A stretch of 21,523 nucleotides of DNA from CAKVOD01 sp050872805 (GCA_050872805.1 JBNMHN010000009.1:1-21523); one strand, 5' to 3'; positions 1-6,409 are shown, counted from the first letter of the stretch. A program made the numbers and translations. The notes: a model not told the origin generated them from the sequence alone.

Positions 1-55
1 GAACTCGCGACGTTCACCTTGGCAAGGTGACGCTCTACCACTGAGCCACTCCCGC
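1..55 (-). tRNA. tRNA-Gly (GCC), 3' end cut by window edge
   Basis: On the minus strand the 5' acceptor strand GCGGGAG begins at 55. It is followed by a D-arm (GCTC ... GAGC) and an anticodon stem TCACC/GGTGA around the loop TTGCCAA. The anticodon GCC lies at 21-23, so this is a glycine tRNA. The 3' half of the T-arm and the acceptor 3' strand lie beyond position 1. It is 24 nt downstream of tRNA-Val and probably shares its transcript. Confidence 0.93.
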
Positions 56-79
56 GTTCCACAATAATAATATTGTGAT

Positions 80-155
80 TGGTGGGAACTATAGGACTCG
101 AACCTATGACCATCTGCTTGTAAGGCAGGTGCTCTACCAACTGAGCTAAGCTCCC
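80..155 (-). tRNA. tRNA-Val (UAC)
   Basis: A complete 76-nt cloverleaf. The acceptor GGGAGCT pairs with AGTTCCC (one G-U pair), followed by discriminator A and an encoded CCA end at 80-82. The D-arm is GCTC/GAGC, the T-arm carries GGTTCGAGTCC, and the anticodon loop CTTACAA gives anticodon TAC (120-122). The outermost anticodon-stem pair is C-A, a small imperfection. It is the first gene of a minus-strand tRNA unit continuing into tRNA-Gly. Confidence 0.95.
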
Positions 156-170
156 AATCAATGCTCCATT

Positions 171-199
171 AGTATACTATAATATTTTGATAATGTCAA
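171..199 (-). promoter_or_regulatory. Sigma-A promoter of the tRNA-Val/tRNA-Gly unit
   Basis: On the minus strand, TTGACA (194-199) is separated by exactly 17 bp from TATACT (171-176). The predicted start is near 164, about 9 nt before the tRNA-Val 5' end, as expected for a stable-RNA promoter. Confidence 0.85.
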
Positions 200-471
200 C
201 TGATTTTTCATATATTTTTCAACTTTTTTTAATTTTCTTTAATAAATTATTCAAAAAAAGTATTTTTGACACAAATATTCAAGTAAATAATTCAAATTAT
301 AGTAAAATTTGGCAAAAAAGTCAAGTAAATTTAGTGGAATTAGACAAAATAAATGAATATTTACTGATAAAAATTTATAATATCGTACCTTATTATAAAT
401 TTTAGTGATGATTATACAAATTAATTCTTTAATATTTGGTATCATTTCTCCTGTCCTCATTTCCCTACCAC
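200..471. other. AT-rich intergenic region without a supported gene
   Basis: Apart from the distal promoter-like site at 296-324, this stretch between the tRNA promoter and the terminator of the cysteine-rich peptide gene holds only very AT-rich sequence. Open frames here (for example 251-460 minus) are low-complexity Ile/Tyr/Phe/Asn-rich translations without family resemblance. I see no coding gene, mobile element or RNA in it. Confidence 0.6.
296..324 (-). promoter_or_regulatory. Second upstream promoter-like site of the tRNA unit
   Basis: On the minus strand, TTGACT (319-324), a 17-bp spacer and TATAAT (296-301). It points toward the tRNAs about 125 bp upstream of the proximal promoter, with no gene between. 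This could be a tandem tRNA promoter with a long leader. The surroundings are very AT-rich, so a chance match is possible. Confidence 0.5.
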
Positions 472-506
472 AAAAAATAGCACAAAGGCCGATGCTTTGT
501 GCTATT
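472..506 (-). terminator. Intrinsic terminator of the six-cysteine peptide gene
   Basis: A perfect 12-bp inverted repeat (476-487 with 495-506; arm AATAGCACAAAG) has a 7-nt loop. On the minus strand it runs straight into six T residues (472-477). It lies 20 nt past the stop of the small ORF at 526-654. Confidence 0.92.
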
Positions 507-525
507 AAACTGCAACTAATAGATG

Positions 526-654
526 TTATTTGCTACAGTCTTTCGTGCAAGATGACTTTGAAGCACTGCGTCCTGCGCACGCTTTACTTGAACATGCTTT
601 TGATGTGCAAGCTTTGTTTTTTGCGCATTTTTCAGTTTTACTTGTTCTAGCCAT
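526..654 (-). CDS. Unrecognised 42-residue six-cysteine basic peptide
   Basis: The ATG at 654 lies 5 nt after a perfect AGGAGG (660-665), and the frame ends at TAA (526-528). The 42 residues include Cys at 10, 16, 21, 26, 36 and 40. The centre is a degenerate five-residue repeat: KNKAC, TSKAC, SSKAC. By count there are about 9 Lys, 2 Arg, 9 Ser, 7 Ala and only two acidic residues. There is no Leu, Ile, Val, Phe, Tyr or Trp at all, so it has no hydrophobic core, signal peptide or membrane segment. Its own terminator follows at 472-506 and a candidate promoter lies upstream, which argues that it is a real monocistronic gene. It is not SCIFF: the spacing C-x5-C-x4-C-x4-C-x9-C-x3-C differs and there is no radical-SAM maturase beside it. 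Metal binding, a disulfide or ranthipeptide-like precursor, or nucleic-acid binding are all open; I assign no function. Confidence 0.72.
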   Translation of the reverse strand: MARTSKTEKCAKNKACTSKACSSKACAGRSASKSSCTKDCSK

Positions 655-668
655 TTCGACCTCCTGTG

Positions 669-706
669 TGCAATGGGTAATTGCAATGTTGGCTGATGCC
701 AACGTT
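669..706 (-). promoter_or_regulatory. Paired hairpins in the leader of the six-cysteine peptide gene
   Basis: Two adjacent inverted repeats lie just upstream of the AGGAGG. TGCAAT/ATTGCA (669-674 with 680-685) has a 5-nt loop. GTTGGC/GCCAAC (688-693 with 698-703) has a tetraloop. Such leader structure could protect the mRNA or regulate its translation. I recognise no known riboswitch. Confidence 0.4.
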
Positions 707-821
707 TGAGAAAGTAGTTACAAACAAACAGTTAAGTTTATTTAGTTGTCAACTTCCTCAACATTAGTATGCCCCCTTACCCTAATTTAATACGAAAGTC
801 GATATGGTAATTTTAGCCAAT

Positions 822-849
822 TTTATATGAAAAATCTTCTTGTTGTAAA
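822..849 (-). promoter_or_regulatory. Candidate promoter of the six-cysteine peptide gene
   Basis: On the minus strand, TTTACA (844-849), a 16-bp spacer and TATAAA (822-827). The predicted start near 815 gives a leader of about 160 nt. A TTGACA also occurs nearer the gene (around 742-747) but has no acceptable -10 at the right distance. Confidence 0.45.
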
Positions 850-985
850 TTCTTAAATATGTTTAATTAAATTAATTTGCGAATAACACTCTTTGTCAGT
901 GGCTCTTTTGCGCACTATCAATCATTTTTTTCACAACTTGGTAATCACAACGCTAAAAAGCAACGCATCGACAAAAAACACCAAC
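850..985. other. Intergenic stretch between fakA terminator and peptide promoter
   Basis: No open frame with a ribosome binding site is seen on either strand here. Together with the peptide leader (655-821) it makes up the gene-free stretch from 655 to 1042. The plus-strand frame running from 877 to 1185 is low-complexity and overlaps the 3' end of fakA antisense. Confidence 0.5.
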
Positions 986-1013
986 AAAAGACCAAATGTG
1001 TGTTTGGCCTCTT
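986..1013 (-). terminator. Terminator of the yloU-fakA operon
   Basis: On the minus strand, AAGAGGCCAAA and TTTGGTCTTTT form an 11-bp stem containing two G-U pairs around a 6-nt loop. A T-rich tail follows, with TTTTTT at about 972-977. It begins 29 nt after the fakA stop. Confidence 0.7.
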
Positions 1014-1042
1014 ATTAGTGTGCTTTACTTTATTTGTGAATT

Positions 1043-2677
1043 TTATTCAACTGAAACAATATAATAATATACAGGTTGCCCACCATAGATTGCAGTTACT
1101 TCACAATTTTCGTACTTTTCAGCAATCTTTTGTTGAATGTCGTTTGCCTTATCTTCGTCGATACCTGCGCCATAGAATAGCGTGATATTGACAGATTCGT
1201 CATTGACAAGGTTTTCAACCAAGTTTAGTAATGCTTCGTCCAAATCTTCGCTCTTGGCGCGAATGTGAGACTCGTCTAAGCCGATTATGTCGCCTTCTTT
1301 GATTTCAAAGCCGTCAACGTTAGTAGTTCTAACAGCGTTTGTAATAGAGCCACTTCTCACCATTTTTGAGCTCTCGTTCATAGCGCTGATATTTTCTTCT
1401 TTATTTGAATCGGCGTTGAATGCCAAGATTGCGGAAATACCTTGCGGTACAGTTGTTGTTGGAATGACAACAACTTGTTTTTGCGTGAGTGCTTTTGCTT
1501 GCTCAGCCGCAAGAATGATATTTTTATTATTTGGGAATACATAAACCAAGTTGGATGGAACAGCTTCAACTGCCTTTGCAATGTCGTCTGCTGACGGATT
1601 CATTGTTTGTCCGCCTTCAATAACATAATCTACGCCCAAATCTTTGAATACGGCACTAATTCCATCCCCTGCACAAACGGAAACCATACCATATGGCTTT
1701 TGATTTTTAATAGTTGCGTTTTTGCGCAATTCGCGATTTTGCTCACGCATATTTTCAATTTTCAAGTTAAAAAGTTCACCCAATTCAAGCGCGTACCCTA
1801 GCGCTTTGTTTGGTTCGTTAGTGTGGACGTGAACTTTTACAAGTGATAAGTCACCTGTGCAAATCAAAGAATCGCCAATCGCAAGCAATTTTTCTCTCAA
1901 TTTGTCAATATCTGATTCGGTTGTCTTCTTGAACATATGGATAATCATAAATTCCGTGCAATAACCAAACTCAATATCGGCGAGTGCTTCAAGATTTACG
2001 TGAAATTCCTTGATATTATCAAGCGTTTTTGCTGTATCAACCATTTCAAATTCAAATGATTCATCATTTATGATAATCCTATAGAAGCCTTGGAATACGA
2101 CCATCAAGCCGCGCCCCCCAGCATCAATGACCCCTGCTTTTGCTAGTACTGGCAACAACTCAGGCGTTTTTTGCAAAATTTCTTCGCCCTTGTCGATGAC
2201 GTATTTCATAAAGTCTTCAAATTCCGGCATTTTCTTTGCTGCAGCCGTTGCTTCCTCAGCCATAACCCTGATAACGGTGAGGATTGTACCTTCCTTAGGT
2301 TTAGCAACTGCTTGATATGCGATAGCCGCACCTTCTTTCAATGCTTTAGCAAATTGCTTTGTCGTGATTTCAGAACACGTCTTAGTAACCCTTGCAATCC
2401 CTTTCAAAATTTGAGAGAGGATAACCCCGCTGTTTCCCCTTGCACCACGCAAAGCGCCCTTTTCAAGGGCATCGCTCAAATCTTCCAAGTTATTTGACGT
2501 GCAGTTATTCAATTCGTTTGTTGCTGATTTTAGTGTGAGGAACATATTAGTTCCTGTGTCTCCATCTGGGACTGGAAACACGTTAAGTGAGTCCACGTAC
2601 TTTTTATTTTGTTCCAAATTGCTACAACCTGCGAAAATCATTTTTCTAAAGGTTGCGCCATTTATTGTTTTTGTCAT
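1043..2677 (-). CDS. fakA: Fatty acid kinase catalytic subunit FakA (DAK2-domain, YloV family)
   Basis: This is the ATP-binding subunit that, with a FakB/DegV fatty-acid carrier, phosphorylates free fatty acids to acyl-phosphates in the cytoplasm for phospholipid synthesis. The N-terminal half is a DAK2/DhaL-like domain with the metal-binding loop NVFPVPDGDTGTNM and GARGNSGVILSQ. The C-terminal half ends in GGQPVYYYIVSVE, typical of YloV proteins. I place the start at the ATG at 2677, preceded by GGAGG and a 5-nt gap; the frame opens further upstream but without a binding site. The 544 residues match the family length of about 550. It follows yloU by 49 nt, the usual arrangement. No fakB is in the window, so the acyl partner must be encoded elsewhere. 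Confidence 0.93.
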   Translation of the reverse strand: MTKTINGATFRKMIFAGCSNLEQNKKYVDSLNVFPVPDGDTGTNMFLTLKSATNELNNCTSNNLEDLSDALEKGALRGARGNSGVILSQILKGIARVTKTCSEITTKQFAKALKEGAAIAYQAVAKPKEGTILTVIRVMAEEATAAAKKMPEFEDFMKYVIDKGEEILQKTPELLPVLAKAGVIDAGGRGLMVVFQGFYRIIINDESFEFEMVDTAKTLDNIKEFHVNLEALADIEFGYCTEFMIIHMFKKTTESDIDKLREKLLAIGDSLICTGDLSLVKVHVHTNEPNKALGYALELGELFNLKIENMREQNRELRKNATIKNQKPYGMVSVCAGDGISAVFKDLGVDYVIEGGQTMNPSADDIAKAVEAVPSNLVYVFPNNKNIILAAEQAKALTQKQVVVIPTTTVPQGISAILAFNADSNKEENISAMNESSKMVRSGSITNAVRTTNVDGFEIKEGDIIGLDESHIRAKSEDLDEALLNLVENLVNDESVNITLFYGAGIDEDKANDIQQKIAEKYENCEVTAIYGGQPVYYYIVSVE

Positions 2678-2726
2678 TATATCCTCCGAGCGCTTGCAAA
2701 ACGCAAGCAAAAGAAGGCATACAAAG

Positions 2727-3077
2727 TCATACTTTGACGCCCATTATATTTACGTTGATAGATTCCACAATCATCCCCGTGAAATCCTCAACATTATATT
2801 TTACTGATTTTTTCAAACTGTCGGCAACAGCACTAATTGTGACACCATACTTTAAGATGACGCACAAATCAAGTGATATTTTATTATCGTGTGTACTTAC
2901 TTTTACGCCACGCCTATAGTGTCCCTTTTTAAAAAGTTCTGCAATGTTATCGGAAAAACGTTTTGGAACTAAATCCACAACACCATAACATTCAAGAGCA
3001 AAATAACCTGCGACATTCGCTATCGCTTCATCAGAGATAGTAATTTTGCCGTAATTATTTAATGTATGTACTGCCAT
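2727..3077 (-). CDS. yloU: Asp23/Gls24 family protein YloU
   Basis: A 116-residue protein of the Asp23/Gls24 (DUF322) family, opening with NNYGKITISDEAIANVAGY and carrying the family-like GVKVSTHDNKISLDLCVILKYG and a C-terminal half with VADSLKKSVKYNVEDFTG. The biochemical role of this small cytoplasmic family is not settled. In Firmicutes it is almost always encoded just before yloV/fakA, as here. GGAG lies 7 nt before the ATG. It is the first gene of the yloU-fakA unit and starts 255 bp from the divergent rpmB. Confidence 0.9.
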   Translation of the reverse strand: MAVHTLNNYGKITISDEAIANVAGYFALECYGVVDLVPKRFSDNIAELFKKGHYRRGVKVSTHDNKISLDLCVILKYGVTISAVADSLKKSVKYNVEDFTGMIVESINVNIMGVKV

Positions 3078-3118
3078 TTCGCAATCTCCATTTTATTCGC
3101 TGTAACTCGACTATGCAT

Positions 3119-3147
3119 ATTTTACTACATTTTATGTAAAAAATCAA
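3119..3147 (-). promoter_or_regulatory. Promoter of yloU-fakA
   Basis: On the minus strand, TTGATT (3142-3147), a 17-bp spacer and TAAAAT (3119-3124), giving a leader of about 35 nt before the yloU ATG. Confidence 0.75.
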
Positions 3148-3187
3148 CTATATTCACGAAAAAATATAAATTGTTTTATAAAAATAC

Positions 3188-3216
3188 TTGATTTTTTTTA
3201 ATTTTTAGTGTATTAT
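3188..3216 (+). promoter_or_regulatory. Promoter of rpmB
   Basis: TTGATT (3188-3193), a 17-bp T-rich spacer and TATTAT (3211-3216). The predicted start near 3223 leaves a leader of about 110 nt before rpmB. It is divergent from the yloU promoter 41 bp away. Confidence 0.75.
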
Positions 3217-3293
3217 ATACAAGTATTTAAAACACTTTGTTTTTCTCTATGTGCTTTTGCACTTATGAAATATAGAACAAATGGTTTTGTAAA

Positions 3294-3318
3294 TGAATTA
3301 TCAATTCAAAAAATGAAT
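3294..3318 (+). promoter_or_regulatory. Mutually exclusive small hairpins in the rpmB leader
   Basis: AATTCA (3303-3308) can pair either with TGAATT upstream (3294-3299) or, through ATTCA (3304-3308), with TGAAT downstream (3314-3318), next to the GGAGG at 3320-3324. The stems are short and AT-rich, so any role is speculative. Confidence 0.25.
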
Positions 3319-3332
3319 CGGAGGTTGAAATT

Positions 3333-3524
3333 ATGCCAAAAGTATGTAGTATTTGTGGAAAAGGCAAATTGAGTGGTAAGGCAATCGCACACTCTCACTC
3401 GCACGTTAGTAAAAGAACTAACCGCCAATTCAAGCCAAATTTGCAAAAGGTTAAGCTTGAGGATGAAAACGGAACCGTTAGAACTGAGTGCGTTTGCACA
3501 AAATGCCTTAAAAAAGTTAACTAA
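3333..3524 (+). CDS. rpmB: 50S ribosomal protein L28 (bL28)
   Basis: A 63-residue protein opening MPKVCSICGKGKLSG. It has the family core HSHSHVSKRTNRQFKPNLQK and a second cysteine pair CTKC near the end. CxxC at 5-8 and a C-terminal CxxC mark the zinc-binding (C+) form of L28, a structural protein of the large ribosomal subunit. GGAGG precedes the ATG by 8 nt. It has its own promoter and terminator, and lies between spoVM and the divergent yloU-fakA pair, the conserved Firmicutes position. Confidence 0.97.
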   Translation: MPKVCSICGKGKLSGKAIAHSHSHVSKRTNRQFKPNLQKVKLEDENGTVRTECVCTKCLKKVN

Positions 3525-3532
3525 TTTACAGC

Positions 3533-3564
3533 AAAAAGCTATAGGGTTTGCCTATAGCTTTTTT
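3533..3564 (+). terminator. Intrinsic terminator of rpmB
   Basis: A perfect 13-bp inverted repeat (arm AAAAAGCTATAGG, 3533-3545) with a 5-nt loop ends in TTTTTT (3559-3564). It starts 9 nt after the rpmB stop. Confidence 0.95.
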
Positions 3565-3676
3565 GTTATTATTTTTCTATTATCTAATCTTATGTGCCGC
3601 ACTTTTATAGATATGTGCTAATTTTTCCTTCATTCCCTTCACTTTACAGCAGAACGCAAGACAATGTTTTTGATTG

Positions 3677-3705
3677 AACTATTTGCAGAGGATATTGCAT
3701 ATAAT
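3677..3705 (+). promoter_or_regulatory. Possible sigma-E-type promoter of spoVM
   Basis: CATATAAT (3698-3705) matches the sigma-E -10 consensus CATACAAT at 7 of 8 positions. AACTATT (3677-3683), 14 bp upstream, loosely resembles its -35. SpoVM is a mother-cell gene in Bacillus, so this fits. No sigma-A -35 sits at 16-18 bp from the TATAAT inside it. Confidence 0.4.
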
Positions 3706-3725
3706 AAAATAAATGAGGAACAATT

Positions 3726-3803
3726 ATGAAGATAATTTGCTTTAAAGCGCCAAAATTTTTGCGCGGACTATTGCGCGCTATATTTAAATGTAAGGAGGAA
3801 TAA
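3726..3803 (+). CDS. spoVM: Stage V sporulation protein M (SpoVM)
   Basis: A 25-codon gene starting at ATG 3726, 6 nt after GAGGAA, and ending at TAA 3801-3803. The peptide begins MKIICFKAPKFLRGLLRAIF. From memory of Bacillus subtilis SpoVM (26 residues), an ungapped alignment matches about 10 positions, including M1, K2, K7, P9, K10, F11, L12, G14, R17 and A18. These include the helix-bending proline and the amphipathic-helix face. SpoVM senses the positively curved forespore membrane, anchors SpoIVA for coat assembly and restrains FtsH. Its position beside rpmB and rpe is the conserved Bacillus/Clostridium location. The tail is Cys/Lys/Glu-rich instead of GSFRKD. Given its size, the identification rests on motif plus synteny, which agree well. 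Confidence 0.88.
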   Translation: MKIICFKAPKFLRGLLRAIFKCKEE

Positions 3804-3831
3804 TATACATATAAAGTAAAGGCGAAAAGCG

Positions 3832-4493
3832 TCAACCATCTGTTTTATATTTCAGTGAGTTAATAGAAACGGCAAAATTCACAGAATTTGCAACATAACT
3901 ACCGCTCACGAGTATGTTTGCGCCCGCTTGAACACATTTTTGTGCGTTGTCGCCATTAACTCCGCCATCAACCTCAATTTCAAAATTGAGGCTTTTTTCT
4001 TTTCTTATGCTGTCGTATAGTTTGATTTTTTCTAGTGCTGAAGCATTGAATTTTTGCCCGCCTGCACCTGCCTTTACGCTCATTACAAGCACCAAATCAA
4101 CAAATGACAGCAATGGTATGATTGTTTCTGCTGGAGTGTATAAGTCTATGGCAATGCCCGCTTTTACGCCCATATTTTTTATTAGTTCAATAGCAGTGCG
4201 ACATTCTATTAAATCATCAAAAACTTCGCAATGTATTGAAACAGAGTGTGCCATTTTGCAAAAATGTAAATATTTAGTTGGTTCAACAACCATTAAATGA
4301 ACATCTAATGGCAGTTCACTTATCTTGGAAAGATGTTCTAATTCATTGGGCATAAATGTTGTGTTTTCTACAAATTTGCCGTCCATTATGTCGCAATGTA
4401 AAAATTGGTGCCCGCTTCTTTTAATAATTTTGACTTTGCTTGAAGTTCCTCAAATTTGAATGGCAACGTTGAAATAGAAACCTTATTTTCCAT
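3832..4493 (-). pseudogene. rpe: Ribulose-phosphate 3-epimerase, one-base frameshift near the N-terminus
   Basis: The TIM-barrel epimerase interconverts ribulose-5-phosphate and xylulose-5-phosphate. The gene begins at ATG 4493 (AGGAG upstream, overlapping the end of rsgA by 11 nt) and reads about 31 residues to NF before TAA. The family motif LHCDIMDGKF then continues in the -1 frame. Restoring one T to the T5 run (4400-4404) joins both parts into 220 residues, the usual Rpe length. Downstream motifs are intact: HCDIMDG, DVHLMV, MSVKAGAGGQKF (family MTVNPGFGGQ) and EVDGGV. Translation from the internal ATG at 4386 would lack the first strand and the HxD metal ligands. This may be a sequencing or assembly indel in a homopolymer, a real inactivating mutation or, less likely, ribosomal or polymerase slippage. 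The weak N-terminal match and the altered GQ loop also leave a related sugar-phosphate epimerase possible. Confidence 0.85.
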
Positions 4494-5373
4494 ATTTTTT
4501 GCTCCTACTCTTGTTTAGTGCACTTTTGACCTTAATATAGCGGCTGTACCTTTCTTTATCAATTTGTCCGTTGTTTAATGCCGCAACTACCGCACAACCA
4601 TCATTGTTTGGCAAGTGTGTGCAATTTTTGTATTTGCACTCTACGGCAAATCTTCTAATATCAGGATAGTAGTGCGTGAGTTCTGAGTCTTCCATATCCT
4701 CGATTGCAAGCATTTTGAACCCCGGCGTGTCGGCAATCATAGCGCCATAACTTGTGACGTAAAGTTCGCTGTTTTTGGTCGTATTTTTGCCGCGCGACTT
4801 CTTCTTCCCAACCTTTAAAGCGATTGTATCGGTTTTTATCTTTTTTATGCCCAACGCATTGAGAAGTGAGGACTTTCCTACTGCGGACTGCCCTACTAAG
4901 ACCGAAATACGCCCTGTCGTTTCGGCAATAAACTCGTCTAATCCTGCGCCTGTTTTTGAACTCAGTACGATAACTTTTTCAACACAATCACTGAATTGCC
5001 GCTTGATATTATCAATGAATTCGTCGTCTACAATATCGCATTTGCTAACTATAATGTAAGGTAGAATACCCTCAATACCAAGGTAAACCAACATTTTATC
5101 TACCAAGAATAAATCGGCTTGCGGTTCTTTTGAAATAACTATAAAAGCATTATCGACATTAGAAATGTTGGGTCTATCAATATGATTTCGACGCTCACAT
5201 ATCTTTTGTACTACAAAAGCGTTGTTGGTGTCATCCAACGAATACTCTACAACATCTCCCGCGCAAAGCCCTTGTAGCTTCAGTTTTTTCAAAACTAGCG
5301 CACTAAACTTCTTGTCGCCGTCCAGAAGGTATGCGTCCGCACCAACAACTCTCAAAACTGTTGCTTTATTCAT
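4483..5373 (-). CDS. rsgA: Ribosome small subunit-dependent GTPase A (RsgA/YloQ)
   Basis: A circularly permuted GTPase that acts late in 30S subunit maturation. I choose ATG 5373 (GGAG 9 nt upstream, 296 residues); the longer frame adds 21 residues without a binding site. After an OB-fold domain come the GTPase motifs in permuted order: G4 SKCD (about 110-113), G1 GQSAVGKS (161-168) and G3 DTPG (215-218). A zinc site follows with Cys 246, Cys 251, His 253 and Cys 260 (CKYKNCTHL...GC). The usual switch sequence GRHTT reads GKNTT here. It overlaps rlmN by 8 nt and rpe by 11 nt, consistent with translational coupling. Confidence 0.95.
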   Translation of the reverse strand: MNKATVLRVVGADAYLLDGDKKFSALVLKKLKLQGLCAGDVVEYSLDDTNNAFVVQKICERRNHIDRPNISNVDNAFIVISKEPQADLFLVDKMLVYLGIEGILPYIIVSKCDIVDDEFIDNIKRQFSDCVEKVIVLSSKTGAGLDEFIAETTGRISVLVGQSAVGKSSLLNALGIKKIKTDTIALKVGKKKSRGKNTTKNSELYVTSYGAMIADTPGFKMLAIEDMEDSELTHYYPDIRRFAVECKYKNCTHLPNNDGCAVVAALNNGQIDKERYSRYIKVKSALNKSRSKKYGK

Positions 5374-6400
5374 TTTTGTTCTCTCCCAAAACCTTTCTAC
5401 GCAACTGCCCACAAGCGCCGTCAATATCACTACCAAGCGAGTTTCTAACAGTTACACTCATTCCCATACTTTCTAGTTGTTGTCTAAAATTTTCAATATT
5501 GTTTGAAGTCTTTAAGTCGCGTTCTTTGACATAATTTAGCGGAATCAAGTTTATGTGGCAAATAAGCCCCTTTGTGAGCATTCTCAGTTGCTGTGCGTCT
5601 TTTTGTGTATCATTTACGCCGTCTATTAACGTATATTCAAATACCGCCCTACGACCCGTCTTTTCGACATAATTTCGCACGCTTAACATAAGCTCGTCAA
5701 GATTGTATGCCTTTGCAATCGGCATAATTTCTTGACGTTTTTCTTGGAAAGGCGTGTGTAATGAGATAGTCAAAACCACTCCGGGAAAATCGTCCGCGAG
5801 ACGATTTATTTTGTCGACAACACCGCACGTTGAAAGCGAAATGTTGCGCTTTGAAACATTAAAGCCGTTTTCATCGGTCACCAGTTTCAAAAATTTTATA
5901 ACATTGTCGTAATTGTCAAGTGGTTCGCCACTACCCATAAGGACAATATTAGTGATTTTCCTATCTTTCAAAGTGCCACCTAAATATTTGTTTACGGCGA
6001 CAAATTGACCTAGAATCTCGCCTGCAGACAAATTGCGAACCAGCCCGTCAAGAGTTGAAGCGCAAAACTTGCACCCCATTCGGCAGCCGACTTGCGTCGA
6101 AACGCACAGCGTATTTCCATAATTGTGGTACATCAAAATACCCTCAATTATGTTTCCGTCATACAGTTCATAGAGAAATTTAACCGCATTTTTGCCTTTG
6201 ATGTCGCGATAAATCTTTATTGGTTGGCAAACGTAATCAGCAAGTTTTGCTTTTAAGCTTGCTGGCAAAGTCGTACTTTCTTCAGGCTGATTGCCCAAAA
6301 GTAGGCAATTCAAAACTTGTTTTGCCCTAAACTTAGGTTCGCCCAAACCAACTACAAATTGTTCCATTTCAGGTAAGTTTTTGTCTAATAAAATTTCCAC
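5366..6400 (-). CDS. rlmN: Dual-specificity 23S rRNA/tRNA adenine-C2 methyltransferase RlmN
   Basis: A radical-SAM enzyme that methylates C2 of A2503 in 23S rRNA and of A37 in some tRNAs. The 344 residues carry the iron-sulfur motif CxxxCxxC (Cys 106, 110, 113, within GCRMGCKFCAS). The GSGEP SAM motif and the C-terminal catalytic cysteine in GACGQLRR (Cys 330) are also present. The start is GTG at 6400, supported by GAGGAG 5 nt upstream; no ATG fits better. It lies 9 nt after priA and overlaps rsgA. There are no substitutions at key residues. Confidence 0.96.
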   Translation of the reverse strand: MEILLDKNLPEMEQFVVGLGEPKFRAKQVLNCLLLGNQPEESTTLPASLKAKLADYVCQPIKIYRDIKGKNAVKFLYELYDGNIIEGILMYHNYGNTLCVSTQVGCRMGCKFCASTLDGLVRNLSAGEILGQFVAVNKYLGGTLKDRKITNIVLMGSGEPLDNYDNVIKFLKLVTDENGFNVSKRNISLSTCGVVDKINRLADDFPGVVLTISLHTPFQEKRQEIMPIAKAYNLDELMLSVRNYVEKTGRRAVFEYTLIDGVNDTQKDAQQLRMLTKGLICHINLIPLNYVKERDLKTSNNIENFRQQLESMGMSVTVRNSLGSDIDGACGQLRRKVLGENKNE

Positions 6401-6409
6401 AATATCTCC

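Noticed and set aside
251..460. 69-residue minus-strand frame after the peptide terminator
   Set aside because: Very AT-rich, low-complexity translation lying directly behind a strong terminator, with no family resemblance despite an AGGAG near an internal ATG.
405..650. 81-residue plus-strand frame opposite the six-cysteine gene
   Set aside because: It runs through the terminator hairpin, has no binding site, and is the antisense shadow of the better supported minus-strand gene.
526..654. Identification of the six-cysteine peptide as SCIFF
   Set aside because: The cysteine spacing and flanking sequence differ and no radical-SAM maturase lies nearby; RlmN is an rRNA methylase, not a peptide-modifying enzyme.
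742..747. TTGACA as the main promoter of the six-cysteine gene
   Set aside because: No acceptable -10 hexamer occurs 16-18 bp downstream, so the TTTACA/TATAAA pair further up is preferred.
877..1185. 102-residue plus-strand frame
   Set aside because: Overlaps the fakA terminator and 3' end antisense and is low-complexity.
3644..3835. 63-residue minus-strand frame opposite spoVM
   Set aside because: No ribosome binding site and no family; the spoVM frame on the other strand is supported by motif, SD and synteny.
4400..4404. Programmed -1 frameshift as the explanation for rpe
   Set aside because: The slippery context C-AAT-TTT-TAC is not a good heptamer, I see no clear stimulatory element, and Rpe is not known to be made this way; error or mutation is likelier.
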